23,602 bases of DNA from Candidatus Neomicrothrix sp. UBA2983 (GCA_002346745.1 DEAL01000011.1:3246-26847); one strand, 5' to 3'. Shown: positions 1 to 7,654, counted from the first letter of the stretch. Numbers and translations are program-made. The notes: generated from the sequence alone by a model not told the origin.

Positions 1-1
1 T

Positions 2-1897
2 GAGAGCGGCTGGTGTGACGACGGATCCAGCTGGTGGCAGGACGCCTCGGGGAACCGGGAATCCTCGACCTACGACGAGGCCTCCGGCTGCTACACCGAA
101 CAGCGCTGGGACGGCACCACCGAGACCCGCTGCGAGGAGTACGACGAGGCCACCGGCTGCAGCACGACCACCTACAGCGACGGAAGCAGCAACGTCTGGT
201 GCGACGACGGCTACAGCTCCTGGACCGACGAGTTCGGCAACACCTCCGAGTCCTTCTACAACGAGGAGACCGGTTGCACCGAGTCGAAGAACTCCGACGG
301 CTCCACCGACATCTGGTGCGACGACGGCTCGGGTTCCCGGATCGACCAGTTCGGTAACGAGGAGAACTGGAGCCAGCAGTACGACGAGGCGACGGGCTGC
401 AATACGACGACACGGTCAGATGGCTCCAGCGACACCTGGTGCGAAGACGGGTCGGGCTCGTACACCGACGAGTACGGGCGCACCGAGTCCTGGGTCAGCG
501 TCCGGGACGAGGCCACCGGCTGCACCACCGAACAGCGCTCGGACGGCACGGTCAACACCTGGTGTGACGACGGGTCCAATTCATGGACGGACGAGTTCGG
601 GAACACGTCCACGACCACCTATGACGAGGCCACCGGCTGCAGTGTGAACGTGAACTGGGACGGCTCGACCAGCACCTGGTGCGAGGACGGTTCGGGCTCC
701 TGGACGGATTCCTACGGCAACACCGAGTCCTGGTCCGAGGTCTACGATGAGGCGACGGGATGCCGGACCAACACCTACAGCAATGGCAACGCGGAGACCT
801 GGTGCGAAGACGGTTCCGGCTCGCGAATCGACGAGTACGGACGCGAGGAGATCTGGACCCAGTCCCGGGATGAGGAAGCGGGTTGCACCACGCAGACCTA
901 CGGCGACGGTCGCATCGACACGTGGTGCGACGACGGCACTAGTTCGTGGACCGACGAATACGGCAACACTTCGAATTCCACGTACGACCAGGCCACCGGT
1001 TGCAGCGTCGAGACACGGTCCGACGGCAGTTCCTCGAAGTGGTGCGATGACGGCACCAGCGAATGGACCGACGAGCACGGCAACACCTCCACCACGCTGT
1101 TCGACCACGAGACCGGCTGCTCCACCACCACCGAGTGGGACGGCTCGGTGAACGTCTGGTGCGAGGACGGCTCCGGTTCATGGACGGACGCAGACGGCAA
1201 CACGGATTCGTGGTTCGAGGACTATGACCCGGAGACCGGCTGCACGACGCGCTCGTACGGTGAGCAGGGCACGGACACGTGGTGCGAGGACGGCTCCGGT
1301 TCCTGGACCGACCCGCACACCGGCGAGACGGTGTCGTGGTCGCCGTCGGTGTACGACGCCGAGACGGGCTGCACCACCGAGGAGCGCTCCGACGGGTCGA
1401 CGAACACCTGGTGCGACGACGGCTCCAACCTCTGGACGGGTGCAGACGGATCGACATATTCCTGGGACGAGGAGACCCGCTGTTCGGTCTCGAACCATTC
1501 CGACGGTTCATCCGACACCTGGTGCGAAGACGGCACGGGCTCCTGGACGAGCGCCGAAGGGACGACGGAGTCCTGGACGAGCGCCTACGACGAGTCGACC
1601 GGCTGCACCACCGAGGAGCGCTCCGACGGGTCGAAGAACATCTGGTGCGACGACGGCTCCAATACATGGATCGACGTGGACGGGAGCGAACATCGCTCCT
1701 ACTGGGACGAAGAGAGCGGTTGCCAGATCGACACCCAATGGGACGGTTCACAGACCGCCTGGTGTAACGACGGAACCGGCTGGTTCCAAGACGCCGAAGG
1801 CAACGTGGAGACCTGGGCGCCGCCCGAGGTCACCTACGACGAAGCCACGGGTTGCACCACCGAGGCCTACAGCGACGGGTCCCTCTTCCAATGGTGC
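2..1897 (+). repeat. Cys-ladder protein repeat array (16 complete C-X13-C pairs)
   Basis: All 16 complete pairs running from a GC-type cysteine to the next WC-type cysteine have exactly 13 intervening residues. The connectors from WC to the next GC are 22, 24, 26 or 28 residues, apart from one collapsed connector of 8 (Cys codons 131-133 to 158-160) and one of 29 just before the array ends. At DNA level the copies are diverged, so this is an old amino-acid repeat rather than a recent DNA duplication. The last cysteine codon is 1895-1897. Confidence 0.9.
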
Positions 1898-3508
1898 GAG
1901 GACGGTCGCACCACCTGGACGGGAGCGGACGGCACCGTGGACGAGTGGGTCCCGCCGACGGAGGTGCTCAACAGCGACGGCTCGACCACGCTGACCTGGT
2001 CCGACGGGACTGTCGAGACGGTCCAACTGGACGGCACGAGGCACACGACCTGGCCTGACGGGACCTGGGAGGAGATGCGCACGCGTGGCGACGGCGCCAC
2101 GGTGTGGACCTATTCGGACGGTGCGCAGTGGGTGTCGTTCCCCGACGGACGGGAGCAGTACACGGACCCGTTCGGCGAGACGTCTTCCACGACCGTCATG
2201 GGCTCGGGGGACCAGGAGGCCAAGGTCACGACCTATGAGAACGGGTCGACTTGGACCGCCTACGCCGACGGCCGCGAGGTCTGGACGGAGCCGTCCGGCT
2301 ACACCTACGAGACCACGGTGGATCCGGCCACGGGGACCGTCACGACGATCGAGTCGGATGGCTCGATGCGGATAGAGCGCGCTGACGGCAGCTTCGAGTA
2401 CCGCTATGCCGACGGCACGACGGAAATCGGGTCCGTGGGCGACAACGGAGACCTCGTGATCCGCCACGCCGACGGCGCCACCGAGGTGGTCCGGGCCGAC
2501 GGCTCCAGGACCGTGACCGAGGAGTGGGGCACCACGGGCACCACGGTCGTCCGCGATGACGGAAGCTTCTACACCGAGTACAGCGATGGCTGGACCGAGA
2601 CGGTGTCAGCGGACGGCTCGGTGGAGATCCGTACCAGCCCCTCCGGCGAGACCGAGACCATGAAGCGGCTCGAGGACGACACGTTCGTGACCACCTATTC
2701 GGACGGCTCAGAGGAACGCCACGACCCGTCCACGGGACAGACCACCTTCACTGACGCCGCCGGCGCCGTCTACAAGAGCCGCTCCCAGACCGACGGGACC
2801 ATCGTCAGTACCGACGCTGGGGGAGAGGTCACCGAGTACAACCCGAAGACGAAGGTCGCCACCACGGAGAGGAGCGATGGAAGCCAACAGGGCACGGTGC
2901 GACTGGAGGACGGCTCGACGAAGACGTTCCTGCCCGACGGGACGGAGATCCTCACCGCGCCGAACGGTGCCCAAGAGGTGACCGCCCCGGACGGCACCAC
3001 CTCGTCGGTGGCGGTCACCGCCAACGGCAAGTTGATTGCCGGCGCCGACGGTTCTATGACCCAGGTGACCATCGACAACGCCGGTGCCATGGAGGTGGCG
3101 TACCAGTACGCCGAGGAGGCCGGCGGCATCGAGTCGTTGCTCGCCAACCCCGACGAGGGCACCATCGACGTCGTCCTGGCCAACGGCGAGGCGTACAACG
3201 TCAAGTTGGAGGGCGACGGCTCGATGGTCGTCGAGAACGGTACGACGCGTGAATTCGGGGCAGACGGATCGGTCGCCGGCGACGTGTCGACGACCAAGAA
3301 CTCGGATGGCTCCACCGAGGTGGCCTCCGAGAGTGGCGCCACCTCCACCATCTCGGCCGACGGTCGGACCATGACCGTCGAGTCCGCCGACGGGGCGAGT
3401 GCGGTGTCCACCAAGACCAGCAGTGGCGTCACCGTCGTGATCGACGGCGTCGAGTACCAGTATGACTACGCATCAGCGGGCGTCGTCGGGGCCGACGCCC
3501 AGAACTAG
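2..3508 (+). CDS. Giant cysteine-ladder tandem-repeat protein, 5' end outside window
   Basis: The frame is open from base 2 to the TAG at 3506-3508, giving 1168 visible residues; the start and any signal peptide lie upstream. The first 632 visible residues are tandem units of about 39-41 residues, each with an [A/E]TGC and a WC[D/E]DG motif, rich in Asp, Gly, Ser, Thr and Trp. Residues 633-1168 contain no cysteine and consist of shorter hairpin-like repeats built on DGS/DGT/ADG turns, loosely resembling MORN/YD-type repeats. No transmembrane segment or sorting signal is visible at the C-terminus. The paired cysteines and acidic Gly-rich turns suggest an extracytoplasmic, disulfide-stabilised beta-rich fibre or stalk, possibly calcium-binding; this is inference. 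It is followed 11 bases later by a lipoprotein gene, probably co-transcribed. I do not recognise the family and assign no function. An internal ATG at 644 is not the start, because the same repeats continue upstream of it. Confidence 0.9.
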   Translation, partial: ESGWCDDGSSWWQDASGNRESSTYDEASGCYTEQRWDGTTETRCEEYDEATGCSTTTYSDGSSNVWCDDGYSSWTDEFGNTSESFYNEETGCTESKNSDGSTDIWCDDGSGSRIDQFGNEENWSQQYDEATGCNTTTRSDGSSDTWCEDGSGSYTDEYGRTESWVSVRDEATGCTTEQRSDGTVNTWCDDGSNSWTDEFGNTSTTTYDEATGCSVNVNWDGSTSTWCEDGSGSWTDSYGNTESWSEVYDEATGCRTNTYSNGNAETWCEDGSGSRIDEYGREEIWTQSRDEEAGCTTQTYGDGRIDTWCDDGTSSWTDEYGNTSNSTYDQATGCSVETRSDGSSSKWCDDGTSEWTDEHGNTSTTLFDHETGCSTTTEWDGSVNVWCEDGSGSWTDADGNTDSWFEDYDPETGCTTRSYGEQGTDTWCEDGSGSWTDPHTGETVSWSPSVYDAETGCTTEERSDGSTNTWCDDGSNLWTGADGSTYSWDEETRCSVSNHSDGSSDTWCEDGTGSWTSAEGTTESWTSAYDESTGCTTEERSDGSKNIWCDDGSNTWIDVDGSEHRSYWDEESGCQIDTQWDGSQTAWCNDGTGWFQDAEGNVETWAPPEVTYDEATGCTTEAYSDGSLFQWCEDGRTTWTGADGTVDEWVPPTEVLNSDGSTTLTWSDGTVETVQLDGTRHTTWPDGTWEEMRTRGDGATVWTYSDGAQWVSFPDGREQYTDPFGETSSTTVMGSGDQEAKVTTYENGSTWTAYADGREVWTEPSGYTYETTVDPATGTVTTIESDGSMRIERADGSFEYRYADGTTEIGSVGDNGDLVIRHADGATEVVRADGSRTVTEEWGTTGTTVVRDDGSFYTEYSDGWTETVSADGSVEIRTSPSGETETMKRLEDDTFVTTYSDGSEERHDPSTGQTTFTDAAGAVYKSRSQTDGTIVSTDAGGEVTEYNPKTKVATTERSDGSQQGTVRLEDGSTKTFLPDGTEILTAPNGAQEVTAPDGTTSSVAVTANGKLIAGADGSMTQVTIDNAGAMEVAYQYAEEAGGIESLLANPDEGTIDVVLANGEAYNVKLEGDGSMVVENGTTREFGADGSVAGDVSTTKNSDGSTEVASESGATSTISADGRTMTVESADGASAVSTKTSSGVTVVIDGVEYQYDYASAGVVGADAQN
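1898..3505 (+). repeat. Cysteine-free DG-hairpin repeat array
   Basis: The 536 residues after the last cysteine keep the DG turns (SDGS, PDGT, ADGR, APDGT) but with shorter and less regular spacing, and they lack both the WC and TGC signatures. Toward the end (about 3050-3250) there is a less repetitive stretch with motifs such as YQYAEEAGG and LLANPDEG, which may be a small folded domain. Repeat boundaries are approximate. Confidence 0.6.
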
Positions 3509-3519
3509 ACGGGGAGACG

Positions 3520-4287
3520 ATGGTGCACGGGAGCGGGCGAGGAAGGGATGAAGGGGAGGTGACGTGGCCCACGCGCTGGCGCCACCGGACGGTGGAGGGG
3601 GCCGCTGCGGCACTCCTGCTGGTCGTGGCGGCATGCGGCGGGGGTGGTGACGACACGACCCCGACGACCACGGCTGCTCCCACGACCGAAGCGCCGGCCA
3701 GTACCACCGAGGCCACGCCCACCACGACCGAAGCGCCGGCCAGCACCACCGAGGCCGAGGCCACGCCCACCACCACCGAGGCCACGCCCACCACCACCGA
3801 GGCCGCGCCCACCACCACCGAACCCTCTGAGGAGGAACCGGTCGGCGAGTGCGCCCTCGTACCCAATGCAGTATGCAGTGGGGCCGACTTCTCGGGCCAG
3901 GACCTCGCGGGTGCCGTCATACCGGGCATAGACCTCACCGGAGCGAACTTGGAGGGTGCCATCCTCGACGGAGCGCTGCTGGTGGGCGCCGACCTGAGTG
4001 GCGCCAACCTGGCTGGTGCCTCCCTCTCCAACACGAACCTGGCTGGCGCCACGCTGACCGAGGTCCGGGCACCGGCAGCCGTGTTCTTCCACACGGACCT
4101 GTCACACACCGACCTGACCCGCTCCGACCTGACTGCAGCCATGATGGTCGAGGCCGACCTCAAGTCGGCCAACCTGACCGGCGCGCAGGTCGATGGCCTG
4201 GTCGACCGCCGATCCTTCTGGTGCAGCACGATCGGCAGCAACGGCACCCTGCGCAACGACAGCTGTCAGGGAGGGGCGGACGGCTAA
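3520..4287 (+). CDS. Pentapeptide-repeat lipoprotein with Thr/Glu/Pro stalk
   Basis: The product is 255 residues. A basic N-terminus is followed by a hydrophobic stretch and a lipobox VAAC at residues 36-39, so it is predicted to be lipidated at Cys39 and anchored to the outer face of the membrane. Residues 44 to about 107 are a low-complexity linker of TTEA/PTTTE/PAST units. Residues about 115-225 hold pentapeptide repeats of the A(D/N)LXX kind (GADLSGANLAGA, HTDLSHTDL, ADLKSANLTG), which fold into a right-handed beta-helix. The C-terminus has a possible disulfide pair (FWC and DSC). The ATG at 3520 has GGGGAG just upstream; a GTG at 3559 is an in-frame alternative that would shorten the n-region. 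It starts 11 bases after the giant repeat protein, which suggests an operon and a shared surface role. The target of the pentapeptide domain is unknown. Confidence 0.85.
   Translation: MVHGSGRGRDEGEVTWPTRWRHRTVEGAAAALLLVVAACGGGGDDTTPTTTAAPTTEAPASTTEATPTTTEAPASTTEAEATPTTTEATPTTTEAAPTTTEPSEEEPVGECALVPNAVCSGADFSGQDLAGAVIPGIDLTGANLEGAILDGALLVGADLSGANLAGASLSNTNLAGATLTEVRAPAAVFFHTDLSHTDLTRSDLTAAMMVEADLKSANLTGAQVDGLVDRRSFWCSTIGSNGTLRNDSCQGGADG
3682..3822 (+). repeat. Tandem DNA repeats encoding the Thr-rich stalk
   Basis: A 42-base unit (encoding a TTEAPASTTEATPT-type peptide) occupies 3682-3723 and is partly repeated from 3724. Three copies of a 21-base unit encoding ATPTTTE-like peptides follow at 3760-3780, 3781-3801 and 3802-3822, the last with two substitutions. 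Period lengths are multiples of three, so copy-number change would lengthen or shorten the stalk without a frameshift. Confidence 0.75.
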
Positions 4288-4349
4288 CGGGTGGTCGACG
4301 TGCCCGGGAGGCGTCGACACGTAACCGCGGGTCAAGGACCCCGATGGAT

Positions 4350-4377
4350 CCGGCGTCGCCGAGACCGCCGACGCCGG
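4350..4377 (+). terminator. Candidate hairpin after the lipoprotein gene
   Basis: CCGGCGTCG at 4350-4358 pairs perfectly with CGACGCCGG at 4369-4377 around a 10-base loop. There is no T-run after it, so it may be a GC-rich terminator or only a structured leader. The rest of the 163-base gap 4288-4450 holds nothing else I recognise except the GGGAGGGA ribosome site just before 4451. Confidence 0.35.
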
Positions 4378-4450
4378 GGAGCCACCGGCCACATCTGGGT
4401 TCCGCGGTGACCCTTGTGCCATCCTGTCCGAAGTCCACGGGAGGGACACG

Positions 4451-6007
4451 ATGAGCGACCCGATCTACGACGCCCGCACCTTCTGGGAACTGCTCGAACG
4501 CCGCGTGGCCGCTACGCCCGACCGGCGGATGCTGCTCGACACCGCCGACCGCGTCCTGACCTTCGCTGAGGTGAAGGCGGCAGCGGAGCGGGCAGCGGCA
4601 GGCTTTGCGGCGATGGGCGTCGGCGAGGGCACCCCGGTCACCTGGGTGCTGCCGACCCGCATCGAGACGATCGTGGGTTCGCTGGCGCTGTCCCGCCTGG
4701 GCGCCGTGCAGAATCCGATCATCCACATCTACCGGGACCGCGAGGTCGGCTTCTGCATCCGCCAGACGGAAGCCGAACTGGTCCTGACGCCGGGCGAGTG
4801 GGGCGGCTACGACTACGCCGCCATGGTCGAGCGGGTGGTCGTCGACCTCGATCGGCCGCCGTCGCTGCTCGCGGCATACGACGAACTGCCCGACGGCGAC
4901 TCGGCCGACCTGCCGCCGGTGCCTGACGCCGGCGGTGCCCCCGTGCGGTGGACCTACTACACCTCGGGTACCACCTCAGACCCCAAGGGCGTGATGCACA
5001 GTGACGCCAGCCTCATCGCGGGCGGCGTCGGCCTGGCCCGTGCGCTGGACATGCAGGCCGACGACGTGGGCTCGATCGCCTTCCCGTACGCGCACATCGG
5101 CGGTCCTGACTACCTGGTGTGCCTTCTCGCCAGTGGTTTCCCGGCGGTGCTCGTGGAGGCCTTCGACCTGATGCCCACCATCGAGGCGTACCGCCGCCTC
5201 GGCGTGACGATGGCTGGCGGCAGCACGGCCTTCTACAGCATGTTCCTGAACGTCCAGCGCCAGACGCCCGACGAGCCGATCATCCCGTCGCTGCGGCTCC
5301 TCTCTGGCGGGGGCGCCCCCAAGCCGCCCGAGGTGTTCCACGAGGTCAAGGTCGAGATGGGCATCCCGGTCGCCCACGGCTACGGGATGACCGAAAGCCC
5401 GATGATCTGCCAGGGGTCGCCCCACGACACTGACGACCAGCTGGCCCACACCGAAGGGGCGCCGGTCCACGGTGCCGAGGTCACGATCGTGGACGCCGAT
5501 GGCGACGAGTGCGAGCGGGGCGTAGAGGGGGAGGTGGCCATCGGCGGCCCGCAGCTGTTCAAGGGCTACCGGGACGCCTCCCTCGACGCCGAGGCCTTCG
5601 ACGAGCGGGGCCGGTTCCGCAGCGGCGACCTGGGTGTCATGCACGCCGATGGCCACGTCACCCTCACCGGTCGGGTCAAGGACATCATCATTCGCAAGGG
5701 CGAGAACGTTTCGGCCAAGGAGGTCGAGGACGTCCTGTTCGCCCACCCGTCGGTGAACGCCGTGGCGGTCGTCGGGCTGCCCGACCGCGAGCGGGGCGAG
5801 CGGGTGTGCGCCGTGGTCGAGACCACCGAGGGGGCGACGCCGCTGTCCTTCGAGGAGATGGTCGGCGCCTGCGAGAAGGCGGGCCTGATGCGCCAGAAGG
5901 TGCCCGAGCAACTGGTGGTCTGGGACGGCCCGCTGCCGCGCAACGCCACGCTCAAGATCCTCAAGTACGAACTGCGCGACGAACTGGCTGAGGTCCCCTG
6001 GCCGTGA
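4451..6007 (+). CDS. AMP-dependent acyl-CoA synthetase/ligase
   Basis: The 518-residue product belongs to the ANL adenylate-forming superfamily. Visible signatures are the phosphate-binding loop YTSGTTSDPKG near residue 170, the YGMTES motif, the hinge region with SGDLG and GRVKDIIIRKGENVS, and a C-terminal A10-like segment with Lys502 (NATLKILK). The family activates a carboxylic acid with ATP to an acyl-adenylate and transfers it to CoA. The substrate cannot be read from the sequence; relatives act on medium/long-chain fatty acids or alicyclic acids such as cyclohexanecarboxylate. The start is preceded by GGGAGGGA at good spacing. It converges with a crotonase-family gene and lies in a region with an acyl-CoA dehydrogenase, so a role in acyl-CoA catabolism is plausible. 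The A10 Gly-Lys is Leu-Lys here. Confidence 0.9.
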   Translation: MSDPIYDARTFWELLERRVAATPDRRMLLDTADRVLTFAEVKAAAERAAAGFAAMGVGEGTPVTWVLPTRIETIVGSLALSRLGAVQNPIIHIYRDREVGFCIRQTEAELVLTPGEWGGYDYAAMVERVVVDLDRPPSLLAAYDELPDGDSADLPPVPDAGGAPVRWTYYTSGTTSDPKGVMHSDASLIAGGVGLARALDMQADDVGSIAFPYAHIGGPDYLVCLLASGFPAVLVEAFDLMPTIEAYRRLGVTMAGGSTAFYSMFLNVQRQTPDEPIIPSLRLLSGGGAPKPPEVFHEVKVEMGIPVAHGYGMTESPMICQGSPHDTDDQLAHTEGAPVHGAEVTIVDADGDECERGVEGEVAIGGPQLFKGYRDASLDAEAFDERGRFRSGDLGVMHADGHVTLTGRVKDIIIRKGENVSAKEVEDVLFAHPSVNAVAVVGLPDRERGERVCAVVETTEGATPLSFEEMVGACEKAGLMRQKVPEQLVVWDGPLPRNATLKILKYELRDELAEVPWP

Positions 6008-6020
6008 CGTGGGCGGTGCC

Positions 6021-6071
6021 GGGCGTCAGGTGCCCTGGCCGTGGCCCGGGTCAGGCTGGGCGTCAGGTGCC
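6021..6071. repeat. 14-bp direct repeat at convergent gene ends
   Basis: GGGCGTCAGGTGCC occurs at 6021-6034 and again at 6058-6071, 37 bases apart. The second copy contains the stop codon of the minus-strand crotonase-family gene; the first lies in the short spacer after the ligase stop. It may be a small tandem-duplication scar. Confidence 0.7.
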
Positions 6072-6866
6072 GGTGAACTCGGGGTCCCGCTTCTCCCGGA
6101 AGGCGGCGACGCCCTCGGCGGCATCCTCGGTCGCCGCCAGTTCTGACTGGACGGGAGCGAACGCGGCGATCGCCGCCGCCTCGCCCTCGGTGACGTAGCG
6201 CAAAGACGAGGCCTTGGTCGCCCGCACTGCCTGCGGCGCTCCGCCGCAGATCACCTCGGCCAACTCGATCGCCCGGTCCAATTCGGTGCCGGTCGGGACG
6301 ACCTCCTGGACCAGGCCGATCCGGTGGGCCTCGGCGGCGTCGAACTCGTCGGATGTCAGCAGGTGGTACATGGCGTTGCCCCACCCGCCCCGTTGCACGA
6401 AGCGGATCGTGGCGCCGCCGGCGGCGTGGATGCCCCGCAACGGTTCGTGTTGTCGGAATCGGGAGTCCTCGGCGGCGACGACGATGTCGCCGGCCAGCAT
6501 CATCTCGATGCCTAGCGTGTAGGTGTAGCCCTTCACGGCGGTGACGATCGGCTTGGTGCAGCGGCGGCCGAGTCCGGTCGGGTCGACCCGGTCGGTGGGG
6601 CGGCCCCGTTCACCCGTGCGCATGCGGTCGTGCCACTTGGGCAGGTCGAGGCCGGCGGTGAAGTGGGCACCGTGGGCGAAGAGCACGCCGCACCACAGGT
6701 CGTCGTCCTCGTCGAGGCGGGTGAAGGCCTCGCTGGCCTGACGCCACATGTCGGGGGTGAAACCGTTCAACTTGGCGGGCCGGTCGATACCGATGAGCAG
6801 GAGGCGCTCACGGACCTCGGTGGTGATGCGACCCTCGGCGGGGTCGGTGGTGGCGTCGTCGGTCAT
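6063..6866 (-). CDS. Crotonase (enoyl-CoA hydratase/isomerase) family protein
   Basis: The 267-residue product has the crotonase fold signatures: the oxyanion-hole segment HGAHFTAGLDL (residues 65-75), the second loop GYTYTLGIEMMLAGD, and HEPLRGIHAAGGA (140-152). A glutamate equivalent to the first catalytic Glu of enoyl-CoA hydratase appears kept (Glu141), but the position of the second, usually in an MEM-like context, reads MYH (Tyr167). It is therefore probably not a standard 2-enoyl-CoA hydratase and could be an isomerase, hydrolase or other crotonase. I chose the ATG at 6866, with AGGA seven bases upstream; the longer open frame to 7127 would run antisense over the end of the methyltransferase gene and lacks family similarity. 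It converges with the acyl-CoA ligase. Confidence 0.85.
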   Translation of the reverse strand: MTDDATTDPAEGRITTEVRERLLLIGIDRPAKLNGFTPDMWRQASEAFTRLDEDDDLWCGVLFAHGAHFTAGLDLPKWHDRMRTGERGRPTDRVDPTGLGRRCTKPIVTAVKGYTYTLGIEMMLAGDIVVAAEDSRFRQHEPLRGIHAAGGATIRFVQRGGWGNAMYHLLTSDEFDAAEAHRIGLVQEVVPTGTELDRAIELAEVICGGAPQAVRATKASSLRYVTEGEAAAIAAFAPVQSELAATEDAAEGVAAFREKRDPEFTGT

Positions 6867-6972
6867 GGGGAGGTCCTGGTCCTGGTCGCTGCACGAGTGG
6901 AGGCCCGAGAGTCTCCCGCAGGCGGCAGGACGCCGCGTTGTCGGGCCGCGGTCGGTGAGCGGCGTTGCCGGG

Positions 6973-7536
6973 TCAGGCGGCGGCGCGTTCGGCCTCGCGG
7001 TCGAGCAACTTCTGCTTGACGAGTTCGCCGAAGGCGTAGCCCCCGAGGCTGCCGTCGGTCCGCAGGACCCGGTGGCAGGGGACGAGGACGGGGATCGGGT
7101 TGGTCCCGAGAGCCGTCCCGACCGCACGCACCGCGTTGGGGCGATGGATCGTCCGGGCGATGTCGGCGTAGGTGCGGGTCTCGCCGGGTGGGACCGCCAG
7201 GCAGGCCTCCCAGACGGACTGCTGGAAGGGGGTCGCTCCTCGGAAGTCGAACGTCAACTCGTCGCGCCGTCCCGAGGCGAAGGAGCGCTCGATGGCGTCG
7301 AAGAGGTCATCGGGCAGTGCGTCGACCCGGGCAGCGGGTCGACCGGTGCGGTCATGGAGTTCCTCGCGGAAGCGGGCGAAGGTGATCAGGTTGGCGAAGG
7401 CGCTGCCACAGATGCCCAAGTTGTTGTGGGCGACCCACAACCCCCCGACGGGGCCGGCGACCTGTGCGATCTCGTCGACCTGCTCGAACTCCGCCCTCTG
7501 GTCCCCGGCGTCGGTGGCCTCCAAGGTCTCGCTCAT
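6973..7536 (-). CDS. ogt: Methylated-DNA--protein-cysteine methyltransferase
   Basis: This 187-residue protein is of the Ogt/AGT type, which removes alkyl groups from O6-alkylguanine by irreversible transfer to its own cysteine. The active-site motif PCHRV places the acceptor at Cys154. The helix-turn-helix region has FQQSVWEAC (104-112) and the arginine-finger helix NAVRAVGTA (134-142). The N-terminal part (LWVAHNNLG, FARFREEL) is diverged from classical Ada/Ogt N-domains but has the expected length. The ATG at 7536 has GGGGAA upstream; the longer frame to 7641 is not supported by family length. It lies between uspA and the crotonase gene on the same strand, with spacers of about 100-130 bases, so co-transcription is possible but not shown. 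Confidence 0.9.
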   Translation of the reverse strand: MSETLEATDAGDQRAEFEQVDEIAQVAGPVGGLWVAHNNLGICGSAFANLITFARFREELHDRTGRPAARVDALPDDLFDAIERSFASGRRDELTFDFRGATPFQQSVWEACLAVPPGETRTYADIARTIHRPNAVRAVGTALGTNPIPVLVPCHRVLRTDGSLGGYAFGELVKQKLLDREAERAAA

Positions 7537-7639
7537 GCATTCCCCATTCAGTTGTTCCCCGGCTCCACCGCCGGATCGCCCGTAGGTTCGCGCAGATTCG
7601 GGCGCGATGCGAGTCTTGGGTGCGGGTTTCTCGGACAGC

Positions 7640-7654
7640 ACCCGGGAACCGGGT
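7640..7654 (-). terminator. Hairpin just after the uspA-like gene
   Basis: ACCCGG (7640-7645) pairs with CCGGGT (7649-7654) around a GAA loop, beginning ten bases after the stop codon of the universal-stress gene in its reading direction. There is no T-run. It may act as a weak terminator or as an RNA 3' stabiliser between this gene and ogt. Confidence 0.35.

Noticed and set aside
644..3508. ATG at 644 as the start of the repeat protein
   Set aside because: The same repeat frame is open from base 2 with matching units upstream, so the gene begins outside the window.
2..3508. RHS/YD-repeat polymorphic toxin
   Set aside because: The spacing, the paired cysteines and the lack of an RHS core motif or a C-terminal toxin domain argue against it, despite the DG/YD-like turns.
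3682..3822. CRISPR-like array
   Set aside because: Repeats are adjacent, in-frame and protein-coding, with no unique spacers.
6930..6965. ACGCCGC/GCGGCGT inverted repeat between ogt and the crotonase gene as a terminator
   Set aside because: The 22-base loop and lack of a T-run make it too weak to call.
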